From the NCBI GenBank assembly GCA_031286615.1, contig JAITUA010000015.1, positions 186,001-250,000 of the forward strand: a DNA stretch of 64,000 nucleotides. Direction: 5' to 3'. Positions 51,337 to 60,746 of this stretch are shown here, one piece after another. How positions within the stretch are numbered: the stretch's first letter is position 1; each line of letters opens with the position of its first letter. Source of the stretch: Chryseobacterium sp. GTDB taxonomy: Bacteria > Bacteroidota > Bacteroidia > Flavobacteriales > Weeksellaceae. The position numbers were made by a program, and so were the translations under genes. The notes below the pieces were generated by a model. It saw nothing but the letters and a program-made list of their open reading frames with translations. It had not been told where the DNA came from and ran no database searches.

Positions 51337-54246
51337 ATGCAAGGAAAAGGACTTATTACAATTGTCGCTATTGTACTAGGGTTGATTTGCTTAAACGAGC
51401 TATTACCAACATGGTACGCCAGCAAAATTGAAAAGCAGGCGACTGCTATTGCAGGAGACAATCCGGAGAAGTATCAGAAAGAAATTGCTAGACTTTCTAA
51501 GGATACTTTGAATCTAGGATTCACAAAACTTTATTACACTAAAGCCAAAGACAAGGAAATGAAACTTGGTCTTGACTTGAAAGGAGGGATCAACGTTCTT
51601 TTGGAGATCAACCAGAGAGACCTTGTGAATGATTTAACAAATTATTCTACAAACCCTGTTCTTATCGAGGCTTTAAACAAAACTGATGAAGCACAGAAGA
51701 ATTCTACAAAAGCTTACATCGATAACTTTTTCGAGCAATTCGATCTAGTTAACAGAGCTAAAGGAACAAACCTTAAGTTGGCAGATCCGGAAATTTTCGG
51801 AAATACAACCCTTACTGAGGTGAAGTACAACACTCCTGATGAGCAGGTGAAAAGCATTGTTAAAAGAAAAATTGATGCATCTGTAGGAACAGCTTTTGAG
51901 GTAATCAGAACGAGAATTGATAAAATGGGTGCTGTGCAGCCAAACGTTCAGAGAGTACCTGGAACAGCTAGAATTTCTGTGGAAATGCCTGGTATGAAGG
52001 ACATCGATAAAGTGAAGAAAATGCTTCAGACTTCTGCAAAACTTCAGTTCTGGGAAGTACAGCAGGTTCCTGAAATTGCACCTTATTTCCAGACTTTGAC
52101 AACTATGGTTGCTGCAAAAGGAGATTCTATGGGAGTGGCAAAGAATGTGAACTTCATGAACCTTTTACAGCTTGACAAATTAAGAACGAACGGTGTTGCT
52201 AACGTAAAATTATCCGATACAGCTGTTGTAAATAAAATTTTAAACAGTAAAGTAGGTCAGTCTTTACGTCCGGCTAACATTAAATATACACAGTTCATGT
52301 GGGGTTACAAACCTGAAGCTACAGATGCCGAAAGCTTGGTATTGTATGCTATCAGAGGTAACATCAACCAAAAAGCTCCGGTAGACGGTGCTGTTGAAAC
52401 TGCAAACATCAGCTATGATGAGCTGAGCAGAGTAGTAGTAGACATGCAGATGGATTCCAAAGGAGCAAAAGATTGGAAAACATTAACTGAGAAAAACGTT
52501 GGTAAGCCGGTTGCTGTAACGCTTGACGGTAGAGTTTATACTGCACCAAACGTTGTAAATGCCATTCCAAACGGTAGAACTCAGATCTCCGGTAACTTCT
52601 CTCAGGAAGAAGCTAAAGAACTGGTTGACGTTTTAGGAGCAGGTAAATTACCGGCAGGAGCAAAAGTAGTTCAGGCTACAGTTGTAGGGCCTTCATTAGG
52701 ACAAGAATCTATTGATGCGGGTGTAATGTCATTCGGTATCGCATTCTTATTAATTATTGCTTATATCATTTTCTACTACGGTGGAGCTGGTGTTTATGCA
52801 GTAATTGCAATGATCATCAACCTATTCTACATTTTCGGAATTATGGATTCCGTAGATGCTACCCTTACGCTTCCTGGTATCGCGGGTATTGTACTTACAA
52901 TGGCTATGGCGGTAGATACGAACGTAATTATCTATGAAAGAACTAAAGAAGAACTTTTCGCAGGAAAAAGTATTCTTGAAGCATACAAAGACGGTTTCAA
53001 ACATGCATTAAACGCCATTGTTGATGGTCACTTAACGACATTATTGACGGCTGGTGTACTATTCCTTTTCGGAACAGGGCCAATCAAAGGTTTTGCATTA
53101 ACATTAGGAATCGGTATCTTGATGACATTCTTTACTTCGGTATTGATTTCAAGAGTAATGATCTTCTCTAGATTGAATAAAGGAAAACATCTTTCAGTTT
53201 GGACAGGTGCTACAAAAAATCTTTTCAGAAATACATGGATCGATTTTATTGGAAAAAGAAAATATGCTTACATCATTTCCGGTGTTTTAACTGTTGTTTG
53301 TATCGCATCTATTGCAATCCACGGATTCAAATACGGTATCGACTTTACAGGAGGTAGAAACTATGTGGTAAGATTTGATAAAGCTGTAAATGCTGAAGAT
53401 GTTGAAGCTAATTTGGTGAAGATGTTCCAGACTGAGGATGGTAAAAACTCTTCTGTAGAAGCTAAAACTTTCGGTAACGACAAACAGCTGAAGATCTCTA
53501 CAGATTATCTTATCGAAGATGAATCTTTAAAAGCTGACCAGACTGTTGAGCAGAAATTATATGAAGGATTAAAATCCAGCTTACCTGCAAACATGACGTT
53601 AAAAGATTTCAAATCTGCAGATAAAGATCATTCAGGAATTATTTCTTCTGAGAAAGTAGGACCTACGGTTGCTGACGATATCAAGACTCATGGTATTCTT
53701 GCTGTAGTTGCAGCATTAGCAGGTATTTTCATCTATATTTTGGTGAGATTTAGAAAATGGCAGTTCTCTCTTGGTGCTGTTGCAGCGTTATTCCACGATG
53801 CGGTTATCATTTTGGGAGCTTATTCATTACTTCATAAGTTTATGCCGTTCAACATGGAGATCAACCAGGATTTCGTTGCTGCAATCCTTACTGTATTAGG
53901 TTACTCAATCAATGATACGGTAATTATCTTCGACAGAATTAGAGAATACTTAAGAGAGAAAAAATCTTTAACATTAGCAGGTCTGTTTGATGACTCTATC
54001 TCAAGTACATTGGGTAGAACATTCAACACCTCATTTACTACGATTCTGGTTATCCTTGCGATCTTCATTTTCGGTGGTGATAACTTGAGAGGATTCATGT
54101 TTGCTATGTTAATTGGTATTGGATTCGGTACGTATTCATCTATCTTTATTGCGTCTGCAATTGCTTATGACTTCCTTAAAACAGGAAAAGAAGAAGAGGT
54201 ACATGGAAAAACCACTTCTACAAAAGAAGAGCTTGCTTCAAAGTAA
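51337..54246 (+). CDS. secDF: Protein translocase SecDF fusion
   Basis: A 969-aa single chain combining SecD and SecF, normal in Bacteroidota. SecD part: N-terminal helix (GLITIVAIVLGLICLN), the GLDLKGGINVLLE motif (78-90), a long periplasmic domain, the VGPSLGQESI motif, and helices with AMAVDTNVIIYER. SecF part (from about 640): GIDFTGGRNYVV, EKVGPTVADD and GYSINDTVIIFDRIRE. It uses proton motive force to help complete Sec-dependent export and release. Monocistronic, with a T-rich terminator. Confidence 0.97.
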   Translation: MQGKGLITIVAIVLGLICLNELLPTWYASKIEKQATAIAGDNPEKYQKEIARLSKDTLNLGFTKLYYTKAKDKEMKLGLDLKGGINVLLEINQRDLVNDLTNYSTNPVLIEALNKTDEAQKNSTKAYIDNFFEQFDLVNRAKGTNLKLADPEIFGNTTLTEVKYNTPDEQVKSIVKRKIDASVGTAFEVIRTRIDKMGAVQPNVQRVPGTARISVEMPGMKDIDKVKKMLQTSAKLQFWEVQQVPEIAPYFQTLTTMVAAKGDSMGVAKNVNFMNLLQLDKLRTNGVANVKLSDTAVVNKILNSKVGQSLRPANIKYTQFMWGYKPEATDAESLVLYAIRGNINQKAPVDGAVETANISYDELSRVVVDMQMDSKGAKDWKTLTEKNVGKPVAVTLDGRVYTAPNVVNAIPNGRTQISGNFSQEEAKELVDVLGAGKLPAGAKVVQATVVGPSLGQESIDAGVMSFGIAFLLIIAYIIFYYGGAGVYAVIAMIINLFYIFGIMDSVDATLTLPGIAGIVLTMAMAVDTNVIIYERTKEELFAGKSILEAYKDGFKHALNAIVDGHLTTLLTAGVLFLFGTGPIKGFALTLGIGILMTFFTSVLISRVMIFSRLNKGKHLSVWTGATKNLFRNTWIDFIGKRKYAYIISGVLTVVCIASIAIHGFKYGIDFTGGRNYVVRFDKAVNAEDVEANLVKMFQTEDGKNSSVEAKTFGNDKQLKISTDYLIEDESLKADQTVEQKLYEGLKSSLPANMTLKDFKSADKDHSGIISSEKVGPTVADDIKTHGILAVVAALAGIFIYILVRFRKWQFSLGAVAALFHDAVIILGAYSLLHKFMPFNMEINQDFVAAILTVLGYSINDTVIIFDRIREYLREKKSLTLAGLFDDSISSTLGRTFNTSFTTILVILAIFIFGGDNLRGFMFAMLIGIGFGTYSSIFIASAIAYDFLKTGKEEEVHGKTTSTKEELASK

Positions 54247-54267
54247 TACAAACTACAATAAATTAAT

Positions 54268-54302
54268 AAAGACCGTTTCGGAAGAAGCGGTCTTTTTTTT
54301 AT
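54268..54302 (+). terminator. Terminator after secDF
   Basis: Stem AAAGACCG / CGGTCTTT with a 12-nt loop and a long T-run. Confidence 0.88.
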
Positions 54303-54664
54303 ATACTTTTTACTGCTTTATGGGTTTATAATCCGTTTAATAGCAGCTAACAAATGTTTTCAGTGATATAGATGTCTTTTCATAAATAATGGTAGAATTT
54401 TCAAGTAATTACTGATTATTTTATTCATTTTTTATTGGTAACTATTTATTAATTGTTTTCAGTTTGATTTTGTTGTTTATTTTTTGATAAATTTTATTTT
54501 TTAGAATAGTGTTAAAGTAGACTTATGTTTAATAACTCAAATTTTAGAGAGTAAAATTTTTTGTATAATTGCCGAATAACAAAGGGTTTTTACAGGTTTC
54601 TATTGAAATGGTTATTTTATTTAAAAATTATTAAAAAATAAGAGTTTTATGTAATTAATTATTT
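54303..54664. other. AT-rich spacer without a gene
   Basis: About 360 nt of strongly AT-rich DNA. No ORF above a few codons, no tRNA and no clear hairpin were seen. A possible promoter for the next gene (TATATTTAC, 54665-54673) lies at its end. Confidence 0.6.
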
Positions 54665-54689
54665 TATATTTACTGTAAACAAAACAAAA

Positions 54690-55262
54690 ATGAAAGTCGA
54701 AAAATTATTCGTTGCTGCGGCATTATGTGCTGCTAATTTCCTTAGTGCACAAGTTGGGATTAGTACTTCAAATCCTGATAAAAGTTCTGCATTAGATGTT
54801 ACAGGCACCAATAAAGGTGTATTGATCCCCAGAATTGCTGATCTCACAACAATCCCTACACCAGCTAATGGTTTGTTGGTCTATGATCTTACAAGACAGG
54901 CTCTGGCTCAGAATATCGGAACCCCTTCCAGTCCAAACTGGATCCCGATCAGTGGGAATGTAGTTAAGTTCTTCTATATGCCTTCCATTAGTATTGATAC
55001 TTCTACGTTAGGTACAGGAAGAACAAAAGATTTATTCCAGCTTTATAAAACTCAGTTTTCTACCCCAAAAGTTTCAAGTACAGGAGCTCCGGGAGCGATT
55101 CCTTTTTTTGTAAATGCAACAGATCTTTATTATTATGTGACTGATTTTGACAACACAGTTTTAAGTAATGTAAGTATTGATGCGAATGGAATTCTTCGCT
55201 ATGATGTGATAGGATCGGCTACTGCCTGCTCTTTCGTGAATATTGTATTTGTAATCAAATAA
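54690..55262 (+). CDS. Exported hypothetical surface protein, 190 aa
   Basis: A signal peptide (EKLFVAAALCAANFLSAQ) precedes the segment VGISTSNPDKSSALDV...GVLIPRI, which is the stereotyped N-terminus of a large set of Bacteroidota secreted proteins, followed by PTPANGLLVYDL. The C-terminal half is a beta-rich domain (SISIDTSTLGTG, FFVNATDLYYYVTDFD) ending SFVNIVFVIK. No T9SS sorting domain. Exact role unknown. It precedes another exported protein by 80 nt, on the same strand, so the two may be coexpressed. Confidence 0.72.
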   Translation: MKVEKLFVAAALCAANFLSAQVGISTSNPDKSSALDVTGTNKGVLIPRIADLTTIPTPANGLLVYDLTRQALAQNIGTPSSPNWIPISGNVVKFFYMPSISIDTSTLGTGRTKDLFQLYKTQFSTPKVSSTGAPGAIPFFVNATDLYYYVTDFDNTVLSNVSIDANGILRYDVIGSATACSFVNIVFVIK

Positions 55263-55342
55263 TTTTAAGAGGCACACAGCTATTATAATCATCCTTGTTC
55301 AGGGATGCGTATCCCGTGTATAATTAACTTTAAAAATTATTG

Positions 55343-56611
55343 ATGATGAAAACAAATTCAATATTACGATATATGCTTATAGCAGTTTGTCTTTTTGTAT
55401 CAGGCAAAATGACATCTCAGGAGATGGTGACACTTCCCAATGGCGGATGTGGGAGATTATTGGATACCAATACATCAAGTTCAAGTGATGGTGGGTTTCT
55501 TTGTTTCAGATTGGGAAAAGAGGCTGTTAATCCTAATAATATGACTGATACTGATGTCAATTCATTTGCCTCCTTAAAGCCGGGTACAGGTGCAGGACTT
55601 TTCTGCAGCATGTATGTAGGGGTTGGAACCAGCGGAGCCGATTTTCAGGCTAATAAACCAGTGTATATTGACTTTGCTTCGGATGGTTTCAATTTTAATC
55701 CCAGTTTTAATGGGGGAAACTTTGTTTTCTATAATAATGGACAGGAAGTCTACCGTACAGGTATCAATGGACATTTCTTCTTTGATTTTGGTGATAACCA
55801 GGGGCGCCGGATCATTAAAGTAATTCCCACAGCAGCATGGGATGAAGTAAGGCTGGATTTTGGAGAAGCTATAGGGGTGGGTTTTTCATTCAGTCAGATG
55901 AGGGTGTATAATATTCTTTCTGAGTATTATCTGGCTCCTATGACGTATCTGTCTCAACCTTCTGATAAAACAGTGGCTGCAGGCGGATCAACCACTATGA
56001 CTGCTGTGATCAATAATACTCCTACAGATGAAACTCCGGATAATATTACTTACCAATGGCAGGTTCTTAACGGAAGTACGTGGACCAATCTGACGAATGG
56101 TACCAACTACAGCAATGTTACTTCATCCACTCTTACGATCAGCAATGTTCCTGTAGGGTTTAATAACAATCAATACCGTGTAGTGGCCAACTCCAGCTTT
56201 CATACCTGTTCCTTCCAGGCAATTTCTACTGTAGGAAGACTTTTTGTAAACTCTGTAAATGATCCCGGAACTATTTCGGCAGATCAGACGGTGTGTATGG
56301 ATATCAGTAATGATCCGGCCTTATTTAATCAGACTACAGCAGCACAGGTAAGTGGTTTAGCAGAATATCAATGGCAAAGTTCAACAGATAATATAACATT
56401 TGCGAATATTACCAATGCAACATCTGTTACGTATGATGCCCCACCAGTTACACAGACTACTTATTATCGCCGTGGCGTGAGGTCTGTACTCAGCGGAAAT
56501 ACCACTGGCTATCAATATACCAATGTGGTAAAAGTAACTGTAAAACAAAACTGTCTGATCAAATGTATTATTACAAACCGGATGATATATACAAAATTGA
56601 ACTCCAATTAA
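55343..56611 (+). CDS. Exported protein with Ig-like domains
   Basis: A 422-aa exported protein; the TTG at 55340 is ignored in favour of ATG 55343. After the signal peptide (IAVCLFVSGKMTSQ) come a jelly-roll-like domain (about 25-205: GGNFVFYNNGQEVYRTG, VRLDFGEAIGVGF) and two Ig-like domains with WQ cores (ITYQWQVLNGSTWTNLTNG; EYQWQSSTDNITFANITNA) as in bacterial surface adhesins. The chain ends abruptly after VKVTVKQNC with a short basic tail and no sorting domain, which could mean it is shortened. Likely cell-surface or secreted binding protein. Confidence 0.72.
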   Translation: MMKTNSILRYMLIAVCLFVSGKMTSQEMVTLPNGGCGRLLDTNTSSSSDGGFLCFRLGKEAVNPNNMTDTDVNSFASLKPGTGAGLFCSMYVGVGTSGADFQANKPVYIDFASDGFNFNPSFNGGNFVFYNNGQEVYRTGINGHFFFDFGDNQGRRIIKVIPTAAWDEVRLDFGEAIGVGFSFSQMRVYNILSEYYLAPMTYLSQPSDKTVAAGGSTTMTAVINNTPTDETPDNITYQWQVLNGSTWTNLTNGTNYSNVTSSTLTISNVPVGFNNNQYRVVANSSFHTCSFQAISTVGRLFVNSVNDPGTISADQTVCMDISNDPALFNQTTAAQVSGLAEYQWQSSTDNITFANITNATSVTYDAPPVTQTTYYRRGVRSVLSGNTTGYQYTNVVKVTVKQNCLIKCIITNRMIYTKLNSN

Positions 56612-56637
56612 ATAGATTGATTTCTAATTGATTATAC

Positions 56638-56677
56638 AAGCCTGTTTCAAAAGAAAATTTGGAACAGGCTTTTTTTC
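56638..56677 (+). terminator. Terminator after the Ig-like protein gene
   Basis: An 11-pair stem AAGCCTGTTTC / GGAACAGGCTT (one G-T pair), A-rich loop, then seven T. Confidence 0.9.
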
Positions 56678-56779
56678 TTGCTTACTATCTGATTTTTATT
56701 CACTGTAGATGCTAAAAGTATATTATTCATGTTATACTTAATACATGGAAATTTAGAACCATTATTTTTAAGATTTGAT

Positions 56780-56788
56780 TAATTTTGC
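56780..56788 (+). promoter_or_regulatory. Promoter -7 box close to the TetA-like MFS start
   Basis: TAATTTTGC ends 6 nt before the ATG at 56795, another near-leaderless arrangement. Confidence 0.5.
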
Positions 56789-56794
56789 ACCATC

Positions 56795-58033
56795 ATGGAA
56801 AATTCAAAGAAAAAAGCAGCTATAGGCTTTATATTTATTACTTTACTGATTGATATTACAGGATGGGGAATCATTATTCCTGTTGTTCCCAAATTAATTG
56901 AGGAACTCATTCATGCAGATATTAGTGAAGCTGCAAAATATGGTGGCTGGCTTGGATTTGCCTATGCATTTACCCAATTTATATTTTCTCCGCTTGTTGG
57001 AAACCTGAGTGATAAATATGGACGCAGACCTGTGATCCTGATTTCTCTTTTCGGATTTGCCGTGGACTATATTTTCCTTGCTCTGGCACCCACAATCTGG
57101 TGGCTGTTTCTGGGAAGAATTATTGCCGGAATAACGGGCGCAAGTGTCACCACTGCCAGTGCCTACATTGCAGATATTTCCACTGATGAAGACAGAGCCA
57201 AGAATTTTGGTCTGATAGGTGCTGCTTTTGGGCTCGGATTTATTATAGGTCCGGTTCTGGGCGGAGTACTTGGTCATTATGGAGCCAGAGTTCCTTTCTA
57301 TGCTGCTGCGGGCTTGTGTCTGCTTAATTTCCTGTATGGATATTTCATCCTTCCTGAGAGTTTGGATAAAGATAAAAGAAGAGAGTTTGACTGGAAACGT
57401 GCAAACCCAATTGGTTCATTTAAATTTTTAGGTAAACACCCTGAGATTTCAGGGCTTATTCTTTCTTTAATATTGATTTATATTGCAGGCCATGCTGTAC
57501 AGAGCAACTGGAGCTTCTTTACGATGTATAAGTTCAACTGGACAGAAAGAATGGTGGGGATTTCATTAGGAGTAGTAGGTTTATTGGTTGGCCTTGTACA
57601 AGGCGGGCTTATCAGATGGACTACTCCAAGGCTTGGAGAGCAGAAAAGTATTTATTACGGACTGGCTTTCTATGCAGTAGGAATGCTGCTGTTTGCTTTT
57701 GCCTCTGAAGGATGGATGATGTTTGTATTTTTAGTTCCTTACTGTTTAGGAGGAATCTGTGGACCGGCATTACAGTCTGTCATCACAAAAAGTGTTCCTT
57801 CCAATGAGCAGGGTGAACTTCAGGGAGCGTTGACGAGCTTAATGAGTGCAACTTCTATTATCGGACCTCCGATGATGACGAACCTGTTTTACTTTTTCAC
57901 GCATGATGAAGCGCCATTCAAGTTTTCCGGTGCACCTTTCTTTTTAGCATTTATTTTAATGGCAATCAGTGTCGTGATTACTTATTCTGCGTTTCAGAAA
58001 AAAAGAAAAGTAAAAATAGAAAAGGAGTTTTAG
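56795..58033 (+). CDS. TetA-family MFS efflux transporter
   Basis: A 412-aa MFS protein with about 12 helices. The helix 1 motif [16 protein letters not shown], loop 2-3 motif [14 protein letters not shown] (motif A) and helix 5 motif [16 protein letters not shown] are those of drug:H+ antiporters in the TCR/Tet group. It probably exports a small lipophilic compound; tetracycline specificity cannot be assumed. No TetR-type regulator next to it. The arylamine N-acetyltransferase gene follows after 106 nt. Confidence 0.9.
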   Translation: MENSKKKAAIGFIFITLLIDITGWGIIIPVVPKLIEELIHADISEAAKYGGWLGFAYAFTQFIFSPLVGNLSDKYGRRPVILISLFGFAVDYIFLALAPTIWWLFLGRIIAGITGASVTTASAYIADISTDEDRAKNFGLIGAAFGLGFIIGPVLGGVLGHYGARVPFYAAAGLCLLNFLYGYFILPESLDKDKRREFDWKRANPIGSFKFLGKHPEISGLILSLILIYIAGHAVQSNWSFFTMYKFNWTERMVGISLGVVGLLVGLVQGGLIRWTTPRLGEQKSIYYGLAFYAVGMLLFAFASEGWMMFVFLVPYCLGGICGPALQSVITKSVPSNEQGELQGALTSLMSATSIIGPPMMTNLFYFFTHDEAPFKFSGAPFFLAFILMAISVVITYSAFQKKRKVKIEKEF

Positions 58034-58139
58034 AATCAATAGATTTGTTCTATTCCGAACATATTTGCCGCTCTGGGTTCAATCTATTCAATAATTTTAC
58101 AGGAGTAGTTTTTCTGCTTTTTTAAACACAAAATAAATT

Positions 58140-58934
58140 ATGGATACATTAAATCTGGAAAAGTATTTCGAGCGGATTCATTTCTCCGGAACTCCGGAAA
58201 TGAGTATGGAGGTATTGAAAGCAATACACCAGCTTCATCCTAAACATATTCCTTTTGAGAATATTGACTCTTACACAGGAACAGTTCCTTCTCTGGATCT
58301 GGATGATATTTTCAAAAAACTGGTTACAGAATCGAGGGGTGGATATTGCTATGAACAAAATTTACTTTTAAGAGAAGTACTTTCAAGTCTGGGATTCCGT
58401 GTTGAACTGCAATTGGGAAGAGTAGTATGGCGGAGGGAAGAAGACAGCAGTGCTGCCAGAAGCCATTTGATGCTTATCGCTGATATAGAAGGACAAAAAT
58501 ATCTGGTAGATTGCGGTTTTGGAACAACCACACTTACTACACCTTTGTTATTAAATAACGAAGACCCACAGCAGACCCCGAACGGTCTCTTTAAGATTTC
58601 ACAAAAAGAAGGAATGTATTTCCTTTGGATCTGGAAGGAAAAATGGCTGCCGATTTATCGTTTTGCACTCGAACGGGTAGAACATGCAGATCTGGAAGTT
58701 TCCAACTGGTACTTGTCTACACATCCTGAATCCAATTTTAAGAAAAATCTGGTGCTTTCCAAAGTAGATGAAGAAGCCCGCTACACTTTCAGTCAGAATA
58801 CTCTGAATATAAGATATGAAAAAGGCGAAAAAGAATCTGTCTTGATTCATAATAATGAAGAGCTGTTTGCCATGCTGAAAAATACTTTCGGACTGAAAGA
58901 AAATGCAGTAGAAGCGCTGAAGTCAAAAACTTGA
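58140..58934 (+). CDS. Arylamine N-acetyltransferase
   Basis: A 264-aa NAT. The Cys-His-Asp triad is complete: Cys70 (RGGYCYEQN), His109 (ARSHLML) and Asp124 (YLVDCGFG), matching spacing in Salmonella NAT (69/107/122). HIPFENID near 36-43 is a conserved N-terminal segment. It acetylates aromatic amines or hydrazines with acetyl-CoA in the cytoplasm, and with the neighbouring drug exporter may form a xenobiotic defence pair (inference). Ends at a strong bidirectional terminator. Confidence 0.94.
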   Translation: MDTLNLEKYFERIHFSGTPEMSMEVLKAIHQLHPKHIPFENIDSYTGTVPSLDLDDIFKKLVTESRGGYCYEQNLLLREVLSSLGFRVELQLGRVVWRREEDSSAARSHLMLIADIEGQKYLVDCGFGTTTLTTPLLLNNEDPQQTPNGLFKISQKEGMYFLWIWKEKWLPIYRFALERVEHADLEVSNWYLSTHPESNFKKNLVLSKVDEEARYTFSQNTLNIRYEKGEKESVLIHNNEELFAMLKNTFGLKENAVEALKSKT

Positions 58935-58970
58935 AATGGATATCTTCAAAAAACCTTGATATAAAATACA

Positions 58971-59001
58971 AACGGGAAGCTCAGCAAGCTTCCCGTTTTT
59001 T
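58971..59001 (+). terminator. Bidirectional terminator after the NAT gene
   Basis: An 11-bp perfect stem AACGGGAAGCT / AGCTTCCCGTT, loop CAGCA, T-run; shared by the converging lipoprotein gene. Confidence 0.92.
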
Positions 59002-59022
59002 GAAATCTGATTTTTATGAAAA

Positions 59023-59973
59023 TTATGGATAAAGAGATTTTGTCCCGTTACTTACAATATTACTGCCCAATCCTGAGAATGACACAGAAAAGTTACTGGA
59101 ATTAAAGCTTAAAGACCCTGTAGGCGTACAAAGTCCCAATGCATAACGACATTGTCCGTAAGCACCTGTTTTCTTTGTAATCTTACTTTCACTTTTCGCT
59201 TTTCCTAAACTGATATATCCCCAATCGCTTACATCTGCATTGGAAACTGTAGAACCGGAATAATAAATTGTAATCTGATATCCGGCTTCACCTCTTTTGG
59301 AACCCCATAGCCAGCTTGCTGTCCACCATTGTTTATACCAGGTAGAAACTACTTTTGCTGCCTGATTGTTGTCAGAGGCTTCCGAATTTCCACGTGGATC
59401 CATCATGATAAGACCTCCGAAAATATTATCCCAGATAATCCCTGAATCTTTGTAAAAACATAGGGTGGTAAATTTTCCGTTTTTTCCGTTCCATGTTATC
59501 TCCATAACGTTGGTTCCGGCTTTCACTTCTTCAGTGACAGCTTCTTTTAGTCCCTGTTGAGCTGTTGTCAGATCATCTCCGCTGTACAGATCTCCGATTT
59601 TTCCAATCTTTACTGAAGACGGATCCATAATGTTACCTGATGCAATAAACTGGTCTTTGTCGGTGATAAGATTTTTGGAAAGATCAATGCCTTTTTGGGT
59701 TGAAATTTTTCCCAATACCTTCACTTCAGCAATCTGCAGGTCATTTTTCAGATAAGTTTCAAGATTTTTTCCGGATTCATTCAGTTGAAGCTGTACCGCT
59801 TCAGGAACAATTTGAGAGGAAAGAGGAGTGATCTCTTTTTTCAGGTCTGCGACGGTTGTTTTTGCCTGAACTGTTTCCTGTTGATTGATTTCGTTGTTTT
59901 CGTTCTGGCAGCTGCTGAGTGCCAATACCGATAATACGGCGAAAACTTTAAAAGTAGTCACTAGTTTTTTCAT
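59023..59973 (-). CDS. Hypothetical lipoprotein, 316 aa
   Basis: Start moved to ATG 59973, giving a standard SPII signal (VLSVLALSSC, Cys near 22) followed by QNENNE. The N-terminal half (about 30-160) is helical and charged (VADLKKEITPLSSQIVPE, NLETYLKNDLQIAEVKVLG). The C-terminal half is rich in Trp, Gly and Ser (WYKQWWTASWLWGSKRG, SLSFNSSNFSVSFSGLGSN) and looks beta-rich with a Cys pair (GQCRYALGLC). No family is recognised; a secreted binding or lytic domain is possible but not supported by a known motif. Single gene. Confidence 0.72.
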   Translation of the reverse strand: MKKLVTTFKVFAVLSVLALSSCQNENNEINQQETVQAKTTVADLKKEITPLSSQIVPEAVQLQLNESGKNLETYLKNDLQIAEVKVLGKISTQKGIDLSKNLITDKDQFIASGNIMDPSSVKIGKIGDLYSGDDLTTAQQGLKEAVTEEVKAGTNVMEITWNGKNGKFTTLCFYKDSGIIWDNIFGGLIMMDPRGNSEASDNNQAAKVVSTWYKQWWTASWLWGSKRGEAGYQITIYYSGSTVSNADVSDWGYISLGKAKSESKITKKTGAYGQCRYALGLCTPTGSLSFNSSNFSVSFSGLGSNIVSNGTKSLYP

Positions 59974-60116
59974 AATAATATATGTTTGGTTGTGCATTAT
60001 AAATATACTGAATTGTTGTGTAATTCTCATAGTTTTGAATTAAGTATTTGTTAATTTATAGGTGGAAGGAACCAGGTGGCGGGTAGGAGGTAGCAAGGAT
60101 TAGGGATTAGGGGGAA

Positions 60117-60193
60117 GATTCTGTGAAATAGTAATGAAGGTTTATTCAAGTCAATAATGAATTTTGCTTCGCAAGGGAATGGTGGATTTTTTT
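60117..60193 (+). repeat. Left arm of a 77-nt inverted repeat
   Basis: Starts GATTCTGTGAAATAGTAATG and includes ATTTTGCTTCGCAAG. It matches the reverse complement of 63376-63452 at all but about four positions. Similarity continues outward with one ~20-nt indel (AGGTGGCGGGTAGGAGGTAG here against AGGTGGCAGATAGAAGGTAG in the other arm). Confidence 0.9.
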
Positions 60194-60390
60194 AGGAGAG
60201 CCAAGAGCCAAGAGTCAAGAGTCAGGATAGTGTGATAACGTAAATAAATCCAGCAACAAAAGCTAACAACTAATACTAGAAACTTGCAACTCATAGCCAC
60301 CAAAAACACCGAACTTCCTTTCTCATTTTACAAAATCTTAAAATTTGTTTAAATTTTTAGTTTACCATTCATAAATGCAATAATCTTTCG

Positions 60391-60399
60391 TAATTTTAC
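60391..60399 (+). promoter_or_regulatory. Promoter -7 box close to the tatA start
   Basis: TAATTTTAC ends 3 nt before the ATG at 60403; a second candidate, TAATCTTTC, lies at 60381. Either gives a very short leader. Confidence 0.4.
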
Positions 60400-60402
60400 C
60401 GG

Positions 60403-60744
60403 ATGGAATTAAGCATTGGAGAAATGGCACTCATTGCCATTGCAATCGTTGTATTATTCGGACCGGATAAACTGCCTCAGATTGCGCGTGACTTAGGTGC
60501 AGGCGTTAGAAAAATGCGTGGAGCAGTAGAAGATATCAAAACTGAAATCATGAAGGAAACAGATAATCCTGTTTCTGAGATAAAGCGTGAGATTGAAAAG
60601 GTAAAAGATGCTGCCAAAGATTTTAACCCGATGAAGGATATTGAAAAAGATATTCTGACGGAGCCTGGGACTCTTGCTTCTAATGAACCTCCAAAACTTA
60701 AGCCTGCAGATGATGAAACTCATGAGGGACCTGTAAGCAGATAA
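60403..60744 (+). CDS. Twin-arginine translocase TatA/TatB-family subunit
   Basis: A 113-aa protein with one N-terminal membrane helix (EMALIAIAIVVLF), the FGPDKLP hinge, and an amphipathic helix IARDLGAGVRKMRGAVED, followed by a charged tail rich in Lys and Glu. The hinge Pro-Asp-Lys-Leu-Pro pattern and length are closer to TatB than to short TatA, but Bacteroidota subunits are hard to assign. It works with TatC to export folded proteins; tatC is not in the window. Two nt before the PAP2 gene. Confidence 0.9.
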   Translation: MELSIGEMALIAIAIVVLFGPDKLPQIARDLGAGVRKMRGAVEDIKTEIMKETDNPVSEIKREIEKVKDAAKDFNPMKDIEKDILTEPGTLASNEPPKLKPADDETHEGPVSR

Positions 60745-60746
60745 TC

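Larger units (their letters stand above)
60031..60402. other. Spacer holding word-like repeats and the left arm of an inverted repeat
   Basis: Contains GC-rich word-like text (AGGTGGCGGGTAGGAGGTAG, 60074-60093), the 77-nt repeat arm, AGAGCCAAGAGCCAAGAGTC (60197-60216), and CAACTAATACTAGAAACTTG (60268-60287). No ORF. The tatA promoter candidate lies at its right end. Confidence 0.6.

Noticed and set aside
56894-57277. 127-aa minus-strand ORF
   Set aside because: Antisense shadow of the TetA-like MFS gene; repeated polar residues reflect the helix codons of the sense strand.
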